From NCBI RefSeq assembly GCF_900537085.1, contig NZ_UNRE01000005.1, positions 292,542-356,541 of the forward strand: a stretch of 64,000 nt of DNA, written 5' to 3'. The notes under the pieces were generated by a model. The model had not been told where the DNA came from and did no database searches. It was given only the letters and a program-made list of their open reading frames with translations. This document shows positions 53,168-62,100 of the stretch, in pieces (the first letter of the stretch is position 1; each line of letters starts with the position of its first letter). The position numbers were made by a program, and so were the translations under genes. The stretch comes from Agarivorans sp. Alg241-V36. Its GTDB lineage: Bacteria > Pseudomonadota > Gammaproteobacteria > Enterobacterales > Celerinatantimonadaceae.

Positions 53168-54013
53168 CTAAGTTGAAGGATAGTAATGATGGACCATTGG
53201 TTTTTGAGAATGTTCCGCGAAATTTTGTAATTCTTGCTTAAAGCTGAATCGATTGTCTTTATGTTCCCATAATTCGAAGCGATCAACATTGTTTAAGCTC
53301 AGGTGATTTAGCGTTAATTGAGATAATAAAGTGAGAAGTGGCGAGAGAGAAGGGTTAAAAGCAACGTTTTCTAGATAACAGCTCCAGGCGATGACTTTGT
53401 CACCTTGATAGGCAAACATTGCGCTTTGCACTTGGGTATAAGGTGCGTAACTGGCTTTGGCAAAGTCAGGCGCTTGGCTAGCAGCATTGAGTTCGAGTTT
53501 AGCTAAAGGTGTTTTTACACCGAGATCGTTGGGTCCAAAAGATTGCGGCAACAATTGAGGAAAGTCGTAGCTTTGCTGGTTAAAGCGTACTTTTAGCTGA
53601 TTTGCGTTGGCTAGCTCATTAATAAATTGGCGGCAGTAACCACAAGGCGCCGCATTGATCACCAAATCTGTTAGCTCGTCTGCCTGATGACTAAGCGCGT
53701 TGAATATGGCACTTTGCTCGGCATGTAAACTACCGGAAAGCGGGCCGTACTCTAATTCATAGTTGGCGCCTAAAAACAGCTGTTGCTGTTTATCAATGGC
53801 GATAGCACCCACCTTAAAGTCTGACTTAGGCGCGAAAGAAAAACTGGCAGCTAATGGCAGCATACGCTCTGCGAGTTCAATGGTAGTGCAATTTAAGTTG
53901 TTACATAGTGCTTTGGTTTGTTGGCTGTTAAGCATATTGGGGATTTGCTTGCTGGCTAACACAGTTTGTAGGGCAGTAATTAGCGGTAGGTCTGCTTGGG
54001 TATTTTCTGACAT
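53168..54013 (-). CDS. cdd: Cytidine deaminase, large dimeric type
   Basis: 281 residues, of the E. coli type with two cytidine-deaminase domains (E. coli 294). The catalytic domain has HAEQSAIF (His97, Glu99) and PCGYC (Cys124, Cys127), the zinc site. The C-terminal domain is the degenerate copy needed for folding. It turns cytidine and deoxycytidine into uridine forms for pyrimidine salvage. The start fits MSENTQADLP with AAGGGAAGGA upstream on the minus strand. Confidence 0.94.
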   Translation of the reverse strand: MSENTQADLPLITALQTVLASKQIPNMLNSQQTKALCNNLNCTTIELAERMLPLAASFSFAPKSDFKVGAIAIDKQQQLFLGANYELEYGPLSGSLHAEQSAIFNALSHQADELTDLVINAAPCGYCRQFINELANANQLKVRFNQQSYDFPQLLPQSFGPNDLGVKTPLAKLELNAASQAPDFAKASYAPYTQVQSAMFAYQGDKVIAWSCYLENVAFNPSLSPLLTLLSQLTLNHLSLNNVDRFELWEHKDNRFSFKQELQNFAEHSQKPMVHHYYPST

Positions 54014-54172
54014 TTCATCCTTCCCTTAATTTTGTCGAACCTAGCAACAAATGTTGATTACTTTGCTAAGACTTCGATTATAATCCGCCTAATTGTTGTT
54101 TAGTTAAAATATATCTTTGTTTTAGCGGTTTCTGCATAGCCTGTAATTTATTGTAACTAAAGGTGTTGATAA

Positions 54173-55903
54173 GTGTTTTCTAAACTTGATTCTGTTCTTC
54201 AATTGGTTCGACAGTGGCAACTAAGCTCGCCACAAAACCAAGGTTTGTATACGCCACAATGGAGTGGGGCGGAATGTGTAGTTAGGGTAGATAATTTGTC
54301 TGCTCATAGTATCAGCTTAGGACAGATTGATTTGTTCGACGGCCAGCTTCCTAAAGACGCTAAATTTCACGGTGAAGGCTTTCAGATGTTAGCGCAGAAT
54401 TACGGCTCTGCAGATAATATTACTGCTATTGGCCGCTGCCCGGATGCCGGAGAATATCGGCTCAGCGAAGATGCCGATCACTTCACTGCGTATAATCAAC
54501 TACTTATAGAAAGTGAAGGGCATTACACCTTACTCGGCTTTAGTTCTTGCCACCGTTTTAGTGGCTATTTTAAGGTCTATCCAAGTGGTCGCTTAGTGAT
54601 TGGTATAGACAGCGATACCTTGGCTATTCCTGCTCGCCATTATCTGAATAGCGAAAGTCTATTTGTAGCGTGTGGCGAAAGCCGAGAAGCAGTACTAGAA
54701 CAATTTTCCGAGGCGATTGAGCAACATCATGCTAGGCTTAGTTGGCCCAGTAAACCAAATGGTTGGTGCTCGTGGTATCACTATTATGCCGATGTAACTG
54801 CCGATGATATTGAAGAGAATCTTCAGCAGCTTATTAGCCCCCATGACCATCTAGATTATTTACTGATTGACGATGGCTACCAAGAGTTTATGGGCGATTG
54901 GCTATATCCGTCTGAGCGCTTTAGCGGTGGCGTAGAAGGTTTATGTAAACGCATTAGAGAGCAGGGCAAAGAACCCGCCATTTGGGTTGCTCCATTTATC
55001 GCTCAAGCAGAGTCTCGCTTGTTTCAACAACATCCTGATTGGTTTGTGAAAGGTCAAAATGGACAGCCTTTAGCGGCTGAAGAAGTCACTTATGGAGGGT
55101 GGCGTTGCACGCCTTGGTATGTACTGGATACTACCCAAGAGCAAGTAAACCAGTATCTACATCATGTGTTTAGCCACATGTATCACCACTGGGGAGTGAA
55201 GTACTTTAAGCTCGACGCCATTTACTGGGGAACCCTAGCTAAAGGCTATCGAGCCGATCCAAATAAAACCCGTATCGAAGCCTATCGAATGGGCATGGAA
55301 ACCATCAATAAGGCCTGTAATGGGGATGCTTATATACTCGGATGTAATGCCCCAATGTGGCCATCATTAGGTTTAGTTCATGGGATGCGTATTGCTGACG
55401 ATGTTGAACGAAATATTGGCCGATTCAAACAAATTGCCAAAGAAACCTTTTTCCGTAACTGGCAAGACATGCGTTTGTGGCATAACGATCCAGACTGCGT
55501 CACCTTGAACAACATTGAAAATCAACACACTAGCGAGGCTGCCTATAATTGGCACCGCGTGAGCTTATTAGCCAGTAGTGGTTTGGTGTTTTCTGGTGAT
55601 CGCTTAATTGAGCTTGATGCTACCCAAGCTGAAGTACTTAATGCGCTACAGAAAAACCGAGCCGATGCCGCTCGTTTTGCTGATTTTAGTTTACAGCATG
55701 CCAAGCAATATCAGGATGATCACTTAGTCCGCCAATACTGGTTTAATTGGGACGAGCACAATAGTCTGGAGATAAGGCTAAACCTAGACGCGCAGTGGCA
55801 AGTATTATGGGCCGATAGTCAGTTTACTAGTGAATCTACAAAGAATGGCTTAACTATCTGTTTAGCGCCAAATAGCGCAGTGGTATTTGAAAAGAAAGCT
55901 TAG
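54173..55903 (+). CDS. GH36-type alpha-galactosidase
   Basis: 576 residues from a GTG start with AAAGGTG upstream; no signal peptide, so it acts in the cytoplasm. The family core is present: PNGWCSWYHYYADVT, YLLIDDGYQEFMGDWL, GVKYFKLDAIYWGT with nucleophile Asp348, and GMRIADDVERNIGRF with acid/base Asp409 or Asp410. GH36 enzymes cut terminal alpha-galactose, for example from melibiose-like or floridoside-like compounds. Floridoside is abundant in red algae, so a marine role is plausible but inferred. No transporter or regulator adjoins it. An inverted repeat follows at 55910-55943. Confidence 0.85.
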   Translation: MFSKLDSVLQLVRQWQLSSPQNQGLYTPQWSGAECVVRVDNLSAHSISLGQIDLFDGQLPKDAKFHGEGFQMLAQNYGSADNITAIGRCPDAGEYRLSEDADHFTAYNQLLIESEGHYTLLGFSSCHRFSGYFKVYPSGRLVIGIDSDTLAIPARHYLNSESLFVACGESREAVLEQFSEAIEQHHARLSWPSKPNGWCSWYHYYADVTADDIEENLQQLISPHDHLDYLLIDDGYQEFMGDWLYPSERFSGGVEGLCKRIREQGKEPAIWVAPFIAQAESRLFQQHPDWFVKGQNGQPLAAEEVTYGGWRCTPWYVLDTTQEQVNQYLHHVFSHMYHHWGVKYFKLDAIYWGTLAKGYRADPNKTRIEAYRMGMETINKACNGDAYILGCNAPMWPSLGLVHGMRIADDVERNIGRFKQIAKETFFRNWQDMRLWHNDPDCVTLNNIENQHTSEAAYNWHRVSLLASSGLVFSGDRLIELDATQAEVLNALQKNRADAARFADFSLQHAKQYQDDHLVRQYWFNWDEHNSLEIRLNLDAQWQVLWADSQFTSESTKNGLTICLAPNSAVVFEKKA

Positions 55904-55917
55904 TGATAGCAGTGGGT

Positions 55918-56460
55918 TTAGTATTTAAATTCTAAGCCCACTGAAAAGTTACTGTCGCCATAACCTGGGATGTCATGGCTGGAAATAATGGTACGCATCG
56001 ACATGCTCTCATTGAGCGGCGCTACAAATCCTAAGCCCACCGCAATATCGGATTTATCAACCAAGTAAGACATTTGGCGCTGGCCAAGGCTATGGTAAAT
56101 AGAGTCTTTATGTAGCTGGTTATACACCGAGTATTTTGGATCGTAGATGTGGCTAAACAACTCTACTCTAAAGCTGTTAAAGGGAGTTTGTACTACCGGT
56201 ACGGCGACCATGTCGTAAAGTGCTGAATCGGAAAAGTAGCTGTTAGTTAAGGTAGGTGAGAAGTCAGTTTCTTGATAGGTTTTTTCGAAAATTTCGCCCA
56301 GCACGGCGAATTGTTCGGCACTGAGCCTTAACAGTGAAGAGGGACGGAGGTTTTGCAACTCGTAGGTGGCGTTACATTTGGGCGCAAAACACAATGTCAT
56401 CGCCACAGCAAAGCTTGCTGCAGTCGCAATCGACAATTTGATGTGTTGGCACATTTCCAT
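55918..56460 (-). CDS. Exported protein of unknown function, small beta-barrel-like
   Basis: 180 residues from the ATG at 56460; the start is uncertain, with another ATG at 56454 and the open frame reaching 56487. An N-terminal signal-like segment (HIKLSIATAASFAVAMTLCF, then APKCNA) is followed by polar, strand-rich sequence ending GYGDSNFSVGLEFKY. I recognise no family. The aromatic C-terminus could mean outer-membrane insertion. It is convergent with the alpha-galactosidase gene; no operon partner is visible. Confidence 0.5.
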   Translation of the reverse strand: MEMCQHIKLSIATAASFAVAMTLCFAPKCNATYELQNLRPSSLLRLSAEQFAVLGEIFEKTYQETDFSPTLTNSYFSDSALYDMVAVPVVQTPFNSFRVELFSHIYDPKYSVYNQLHKDSIYHSLGQRQMSYLVDKSDIAVGLGFVAPLNESMSMRTIISSHDIPGYGDSNFSVGLEFKY

Positions 56461-56536
56461 TTGTATTACTTTACCTTCCCTAAACACCGTTGATTATAAC
56501 TTAGGCAGCCAAATAAAATAGTCTTTTGTTCACGTT

Positions 56537-57949
56537 TTAAAGGTTTTCTATGTAGTTATAGAGACTTTTTAGTATATTTGTTTTATTAGTATCATTTTGA
56601 TACTCACTCATCAGCATTTCTAACTCTGGAATTACCTGAGAAACTTGCTCGGTAATTGAGGCTTGGCGATGTGCTTGCCATTGCTGCAATTCACTTTCAT
56701 TTAAACATTCTGGATAGTTTCTCGCCTTGTAACGCAAAATTAATTGGTTAAGCCTTGGGTCAGCAAACTGAAACTGTTGTTTGCTAATCAAGTTAGGATC
56801 GCTAGAGCGCAAAACTTGCATCAGGTTTTTATCCGCATTTCCAATAAAACCATTGTACAAAGCCGTATCGGGGTTGCCGTCGTGGTCAAACTCACGCTCA
56901 ATGGCAAATACTTGCGATAACTTTTGTTCAACTTCAGCTTTGTTTTTTGCTAGTAAGTCTAAACTTTTACGGCATTGAACTCGGTCTAAGCAGAGTTCTT
57001 CGGCTCGTTCTGGCGTAAGGGTGCTGGCCGGCGCAAGCACCGGGCACTTATTGCTGTGAATAAGCTTCACAGGAATAGGAAATTCGTCGGCGGCTAATTC
57101 ACTACGCGCAGTATAGAGGCGCTGATGGATTTGCTCAGCACTAAGTGACAATAAAACACTGGCGTCTTTATTAAGATCTACCACTATCATGGCGTTTTTG
57201 TTGATTGGATGCCAAGCAATAGGCAATACCCAAGAGGCACAGCCTTGCGCTGCGCCAAACATTCCCGAGATATGTACCAAAGGTTTGTTGTTGAGTAGGT
57301 CAAATTGTTGAGCAACCGATTTTTTGTTTCGAAGATTAAGTAAATAATTAAAAAGCTTAGGTTGCTTATCTTTAATTAACTTAGCCATAGCGATGGTGGC
57401 ATATACATCTGATACCGCGTCATGCGCATTGGCGTGCCTTAAGCCGTTGGCTGCGGTAAGCAATTCAAGCCTAAAGCTGACTAAGCCATCGTCATTGGTG
57501 GGCCATTCAATACCCTCTGGCCTTAGCGCGTAACAAGCGCGAACCATGTCGATTAAATCCCAACGAGAGTTACCATTCTTCCATTCACGCTCATAAGGGT
57601 CGAGAAAGTTACGGTATAAGGTATAGCGAGTAACTTCATCATCAAAACGGATGCTGTTATAGCCAACACCACAGGTACCGGCTTGGCTAAATTCATTATT
57701 GATTCGTTCAATGAAGTCACTTTCAATAAGGCCCTTTTTCATGGCCAGTTGCGGGGTAATTCCTGTTACCAAACAAGCTTGCGGGTGAGGCACATAATCA
57801 TTAGGCGGCTGACAAAACAGCTCAATGGGTTTTCCTATTGGGTTTAAGTCCCAATCGGTACGTATTGCAGCAAACTGACAAGGGCGGTCTCGCCCAGGGT
57901 GTACGCCAAATGTTTCGTAATCATGAAATAAAAAAGTGTTGTCGCTCAT
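56537..57949 (-). CDS. sbcB: Exodeoxyribonuclease I
   Basis: 470 residues from the ATG at 57949 (MSDNTFLFHDYETFG), the natural start for ExoI; the frame upstream to 58003 is unlikely to be used. The DEDD exonuclease motif FHDYETFGVHPGRDRPCQFA is clear, HDAVSDVYATIAMAKL is the third motif, and the C-terminal SH3-like and helical parts follow. It digests single-stranded DNA 3' to 5' and takes part in mismatch repair and recombination. Length is near that of E. coli ExoI (475). Confidence 0.95.
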   Translation of the reverse strand: MSDNTFLFHDYETFGVHPGRDRPCQFAAIRTDWDLNPIGKPIELFCQPPNDYVPHPQACLVTGITPQLAMKKGLIESDFIERINNEFSQAGTCGVGYNSIRFDDEVTRYTLYRNFLDPYEREWKNGNSRWDLIDMVRACYALRPEGIEWPTNDDGLVSFRLELLTAANGLRHANAHDAVSDVYATIAMAKLIKDKQPKLFNYLLNLRNKKSVAQQFDLLNNKPLVHISGMFGAAQGCASWVLPIAWHPINKNAMIVVDLNKDASVLLSLSAEQIHQRLYTARSELAADEFPIPVKLIHSNKCPVLAPASTLTPERAEELCLDRVQCRKSLDLLAKNKAEVEQKLSQVFAIEREFDHDGNPDTALYNGFIGNADKNLMQVLRSSDPNLISKQQFQFADPRLNQLILRYKARNYPECLNESELQQWQAHRQASITEQVSQVIPELEMLMSEYQNDTNKTNILKSLYNYIENL

Positions 57950-58207
57950 CGCAATAATTAGTCTTATTTTTCGCTTGTTCGTTATCCTGCCTAACAATAC
58001 CACATAATGGCTGAATTTCTTGGTAGCTGAAGGCTTAAACGTTTAGTTTACAGCCAGTTGTTATTGCTAGCCGATGCTATTACCTTAGTTGTGTAGTGGC
58101 GAATAAACCAATAGTGCTTCTCTACAGATACTTATTTTTAGTGCTCGAAAACTTTTCTACTACACTGAGCGTAATGCTTGAGGTAACCACGACTATAAGG
58201 ACATACA

Positions 58208-58975
58208 ATGAAAACTTTTACTCTACTGGCTGGCTTAGCGCTTTCTTTTAATATTCATGCGGCAATGGTAAGCCAAACGGTGACCCATACCATCGGTGAC
58301 AAAAGCTTTGAGTCAACCTTGGTATTCGATGATAGCAAGCAGGGCTTACCCGCAGTATTAATGGTGCCAAATTGGATGGGACCAACAGAAGGTTCATTGA
58401 CCAAAGCGAAGAAAATTGCCGAAATGGGCTATGCGGTAATGATGGCAGATGTCTATGGAAGCGATGTTAGACCAACTAATGGTGACGAGGCAAAGGTAGC
58501 TGCAACAGCGTTACGTAGCGATCGTCAACTATTGCGTGAAAGAACCAAAGCCGCTTTAGAGGCAATGAAAAGTAGCCTACCTAAATCAGCAGATGCTTCG
58601 AAAGTGGCAGCTATTGGGTTCTGTTTTGGCGGTGGTGCAGTACTAGAGTTAGCGCGAGCCGGTGAGGAGCTTGGCGGTGTGGTGTCATTTCATGGCAACT
58701 TAGATACGCCTAATACAGAAGATGCTAAAAATATCCAAGCGCCCATCTTAGTATTACACGGAGCCATTGACCCTTTTGTACCAGCAGAGCAAGTGAGTAA
58801 CTTTGAGAAAGAAATGAACGCTGCGAGTGTAGATTGGCAGTTGATTGCTTACGGCGGAGCGGTGCATTCCTTTACCAACCCAGCGGCTAAAAGAGCCGGA
58901 AAAGCAGAGTACCATCCTAAAGTAGCAGCCCGTTCTTTTGCCGCCATGAATAGCTTTTTTAGTGAGTCTTTTTAA
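58208..58975 (+). CDS. Exported dienelactone hydrolase family protein
   Basis: 255 residues with a signal peptide ending IHA-18/19. The alpha/beta-hydrolase fold has nucleophile Cys139 in GFCFGGG, an acidic residue in GAIDPFVP and a His in YGGAVHSFTNP, the dienelactone hydrolase triad. It is not close to the Tat-type relative at 21656, being shorter and Sec-type. Substrate unknown. AAGGACATACA precedes the ATG. A terminator follows at 59024. Confidence 0.88.
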   Translation: MKTFTLLAGLALSFNIHAAMVSQTVTHTIGDKSFESTLVFDDSKQGLPAVLMVPNWMGPTEGSLTKAKKIAEMGYAVMMADVYGSDVRPTNGDEAKVAATALRSDRQLLRERTKAALEAMKSSLPKSADASKVAAIGFCFGGGAVLELARAGEELGGVVSFHGNLDTPNTEDAKNIQAPILVLHGAIDPFVPAEQVSNFEKEMNAASVDWQLIAYGGAVHSFTNPAAKRAGKAEYHPKVAARSFAAMNSFFSESF

Positions 58976-59023
58976 CTAAGAAGGTCTTTAGCGCAACTTA
59001 GGCATAACGATAAACTTATCGCG

Positions 59024-59054
59024 AAAAGCGTCTCCTCTTAGTGGAGGCGTTTTT
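59024..59054 (+). terminator. Terminator after the exported hydrolase
   Basis: AAAAGCGTCTCC (59024-59035) pairs with GGAGGCGTTTTT (59043-59054), using G-U pairs, and ends in a T-run. Confidence 0.75.
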
Positions 59055-59198
59055 GTTTTATGAGGCGCAGTTATAGGTTTGAAACTAATAGAATTTTGGC
59101 TTTTAGGGCGAAGAACTGTATTTAGTGAGCATTGGGCATTATAGTTAAATCATTCAATTATAAAGCCTCGTGCTAAATGGGTTTCTCAAGGATGGTTT

Positions 59199-62100
59199 AT
59201 GTCGGTTGAGCAGTTGTTATGGGTACTTTTGGCCTTGTTGGGCTTAATCATGCTGTTATTAAACCGACTCCGTAAAACCAACCTCGAAAACATGAGCTTA
59301 CTGCTCAGTTCTAAAAAAAGTATTTTGGTGATTGTAGCAATTTGTAGCGCTGCAGTTGCTGCTATCGCAGCGATAACCGGGGTAGGCTTAAAACAACTTA
59401 AACATCACCAATTTAATCAGCTGGAAGAAGTCATTGGTTCAGTACTTGATACCGCTGATGCTGGACTCGATGAATGGAAACAGGGCTGGCAATCAAAAGT
59501 TGATGCCATCGCTTTAGATCCCGCCTTCCAACATTATTCCTATGTACTTATCGAGTCGGAACACAGTAAAGTAGGGCTGCTGGCTAACCCCGCTTTAGCG
59601 AGTTTGCGTCAATCTGTAGACAATTACAGAACAGTGTTTGATGACTTAGGCTTTTTCATCATTTCGCGCGACCGCATAAACATTGCATCTATGCGTGATG
59701 AAAACCTCGGTGAAATAAACGTTATTACTCGCCATTATCCTCATTTGCTTAATCGTGTATTCAAGGGCGAAACAGTGGTTATTCCGCCAATTCGTCCTGA
59801 AATTACCTTTGATGGTATGTTACAAAACAAAGTTAAAAATGCACATTCAACCATGTTTATTGCTGCTCCCATTAAAAATGGTGATGGATTAGTGGTGGCT
59901 ATTCTTACCTTAAGAATGGATCCCGAACGAGAATTTGCCCAATTACTTAAAGGTGCTCAAATTGGTAAAACCGGCGAAACTTATCTTGTAAGTCGTTCCG
60001 GTTACATGATTTCTCCTAGTAAGTTTGAAGACGAATTAGTAGCGCTGGGATTATTGGAGCCCCAACAGTCATCAGTACTGAACATTCGATTACAAGTGCC
60101 AAGCTTTACTCGGGAACAACCAGAGTGGACGGATAGTGGCTATGCGATTATTGCTAAATCTAACGGCTCCAATTTTCAAGGCTATTTAGACTACCGAGGT
60201 GTACCTGTAGTAGGGGCGTGGCGCTGGGATAAAGAATTAGAAATTGGCTTAGTCTCTGAAATTGATCATGATGAAGTGATGCAAGGTTACTTGCAGTTTC
60301 GAGATGTAGTGCTGTTGGTGCTGGGCTCGGCCTTAGCATTCTGCATTATTTTATTTGTGTTGGTGTTTGCCTTAGTACGTAAAATTAACCTGCGATTAAG
60401 TGAATCTAAACAAGAGCTAGAGCGCGAAGTCGAACAGCGTACTAGTGAGCTTCAAGAGCGCGAAAAGACCCTTTGGGATCTGTATGAATTTGCCCCAATC
60501 GCCTATGCCTCTGTTGATAGAGAAGGGCGTTTTTTACAACATAATCTCAGCTTTTCCGAGTTAATTGAAGTAGAGCGCGAGTGCTTCGAAGAGCTGTTTT
60601 TCCATGATTTTGCGGAAAACCAAGAGCAACGTCAAAAGTCTAAAGAACTTCTAGCAGCAGCTTTTGTAGGCCAAAACTTTAACGATGAAGTACTCAGCAT
60701 TTTTACTGCCAAAGGGCAGAAAAAAAACCTCAGCATCAACATTGTGCCCAGCATTGATGAAAATGGGCATATTCATCTGGTTAAAGTGTCTCTCATTGAT
60801 ATGACAGAGCGTTATCAGGCGCGCCTTGCTTTAGCTGATAACGAAGAGCGGATCCGTACCATCGTAGATACCATTGCCGATGGCATTATTTTAATTGAAC
60901 AATCGGGTATTGTGCGTAGCTTTAGCCCCGCAGCTGAGCAAATTTTTGGTTACAGCGAAGCGGAAGTGATTGGTAAAAATGTAAAAATGCTAATGCCAAG
61001 AGACATTGGTGATCAACACGATCGCATACTCGCTGGCTATAAACCGAAAAAAGAATCTACGGTTATTGGTAACGAGCGAGAGGTATTTGGTCTTCGGAAA
61101 AATGGTGAACAATTCCCAATGGAATTGGCGGTGAAAGAGGTGTTCTTAAAAGGAAATCGCCATTTTACTGGGATAGTACGAGACATTACGGCTCGTAGAA
61201 AAGCCCAGCAAAAACTTGCTGATAGTGAACGCCAATTTAGAACCCTCACCAATAATCTGCAGTGCGTTGTTTACCGAATTCGCCTCAAAGATGGTGAGTT
61301 TCCTGAGTGGCTATATCTTAGTGAACAAATTGTGGAGCAAACCGGTTACCCGGTGAGTGATTTCCTTGGCGTAAATCCTGTTCGTCGTTACAAAGAACTG
61401 GTTCACCCAGATGATGCAGAGGAGAGTTTAGCGCGCTCTAGAGGGCTTAATCAAAAGGGCGGAGCCATTTCACAAGAATTTCGTATTATCGATGCTTCTG
61501 GCAAAACCAAACATATGTTGCAAAAAGCCTTTGTATCAATGGATGAAGAAGGGCGTCCTGCTTTCTCCGATGGTGCAATTTTTGATATTAGCGAAATCAA
61601 GCAGGTCGAAGCGCAACTGCGGGAAAGTGAAGAGCGTTTAGATTCTGCGGCTTCTGGTGCAGGTTTAGGCATGTGGGATTATTACCCGCAAGAAGATCGC
61701 ATTGAAGTGAACGCCATTTATGAGAGCATGCTGGGTTATGCCAAAGGAGAGTTACGTGATGGCGATGGTCTTTGGGCTCGCTTAAAAGGTGATACCGCCA
61801 CCTGGATGAAGCTAATCCACCCAACCGACGTTATTACAAACAATGAAAAGCTTGAGCAGCACTTAGCTGGAGACAACGACGTACTACGTAATGAAATTCG
61901 CTTAAGGTGCAAAAACGGCCAGTATCGCTGGATCCTCACCATTGGTCGAGTATCCGAACTAGACCAACACGGTAAGCCTCTGCGGATTAACGGTATTCAT
62001 GTTGATATTGAAGAAACCAAAAAGCTAGAAGCAGCCCTTAACGAAGCTAGGTCCTTGGCCGATAGTGCAAACCAAGCTAAGAGTGATTTCTTAGCCAATA

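Noticed and set aside
55910-55943. Inverted repeat CAGTGGGTTTAG / CTAAGCCCACTG after the alpha-galactosidase as a terminator
   Set aside because: The stem needs G-U pairs, the loop is AT-rich and there is no T-run; it also lies in the 3' coding end of the convergent gene. Left out as too weak.
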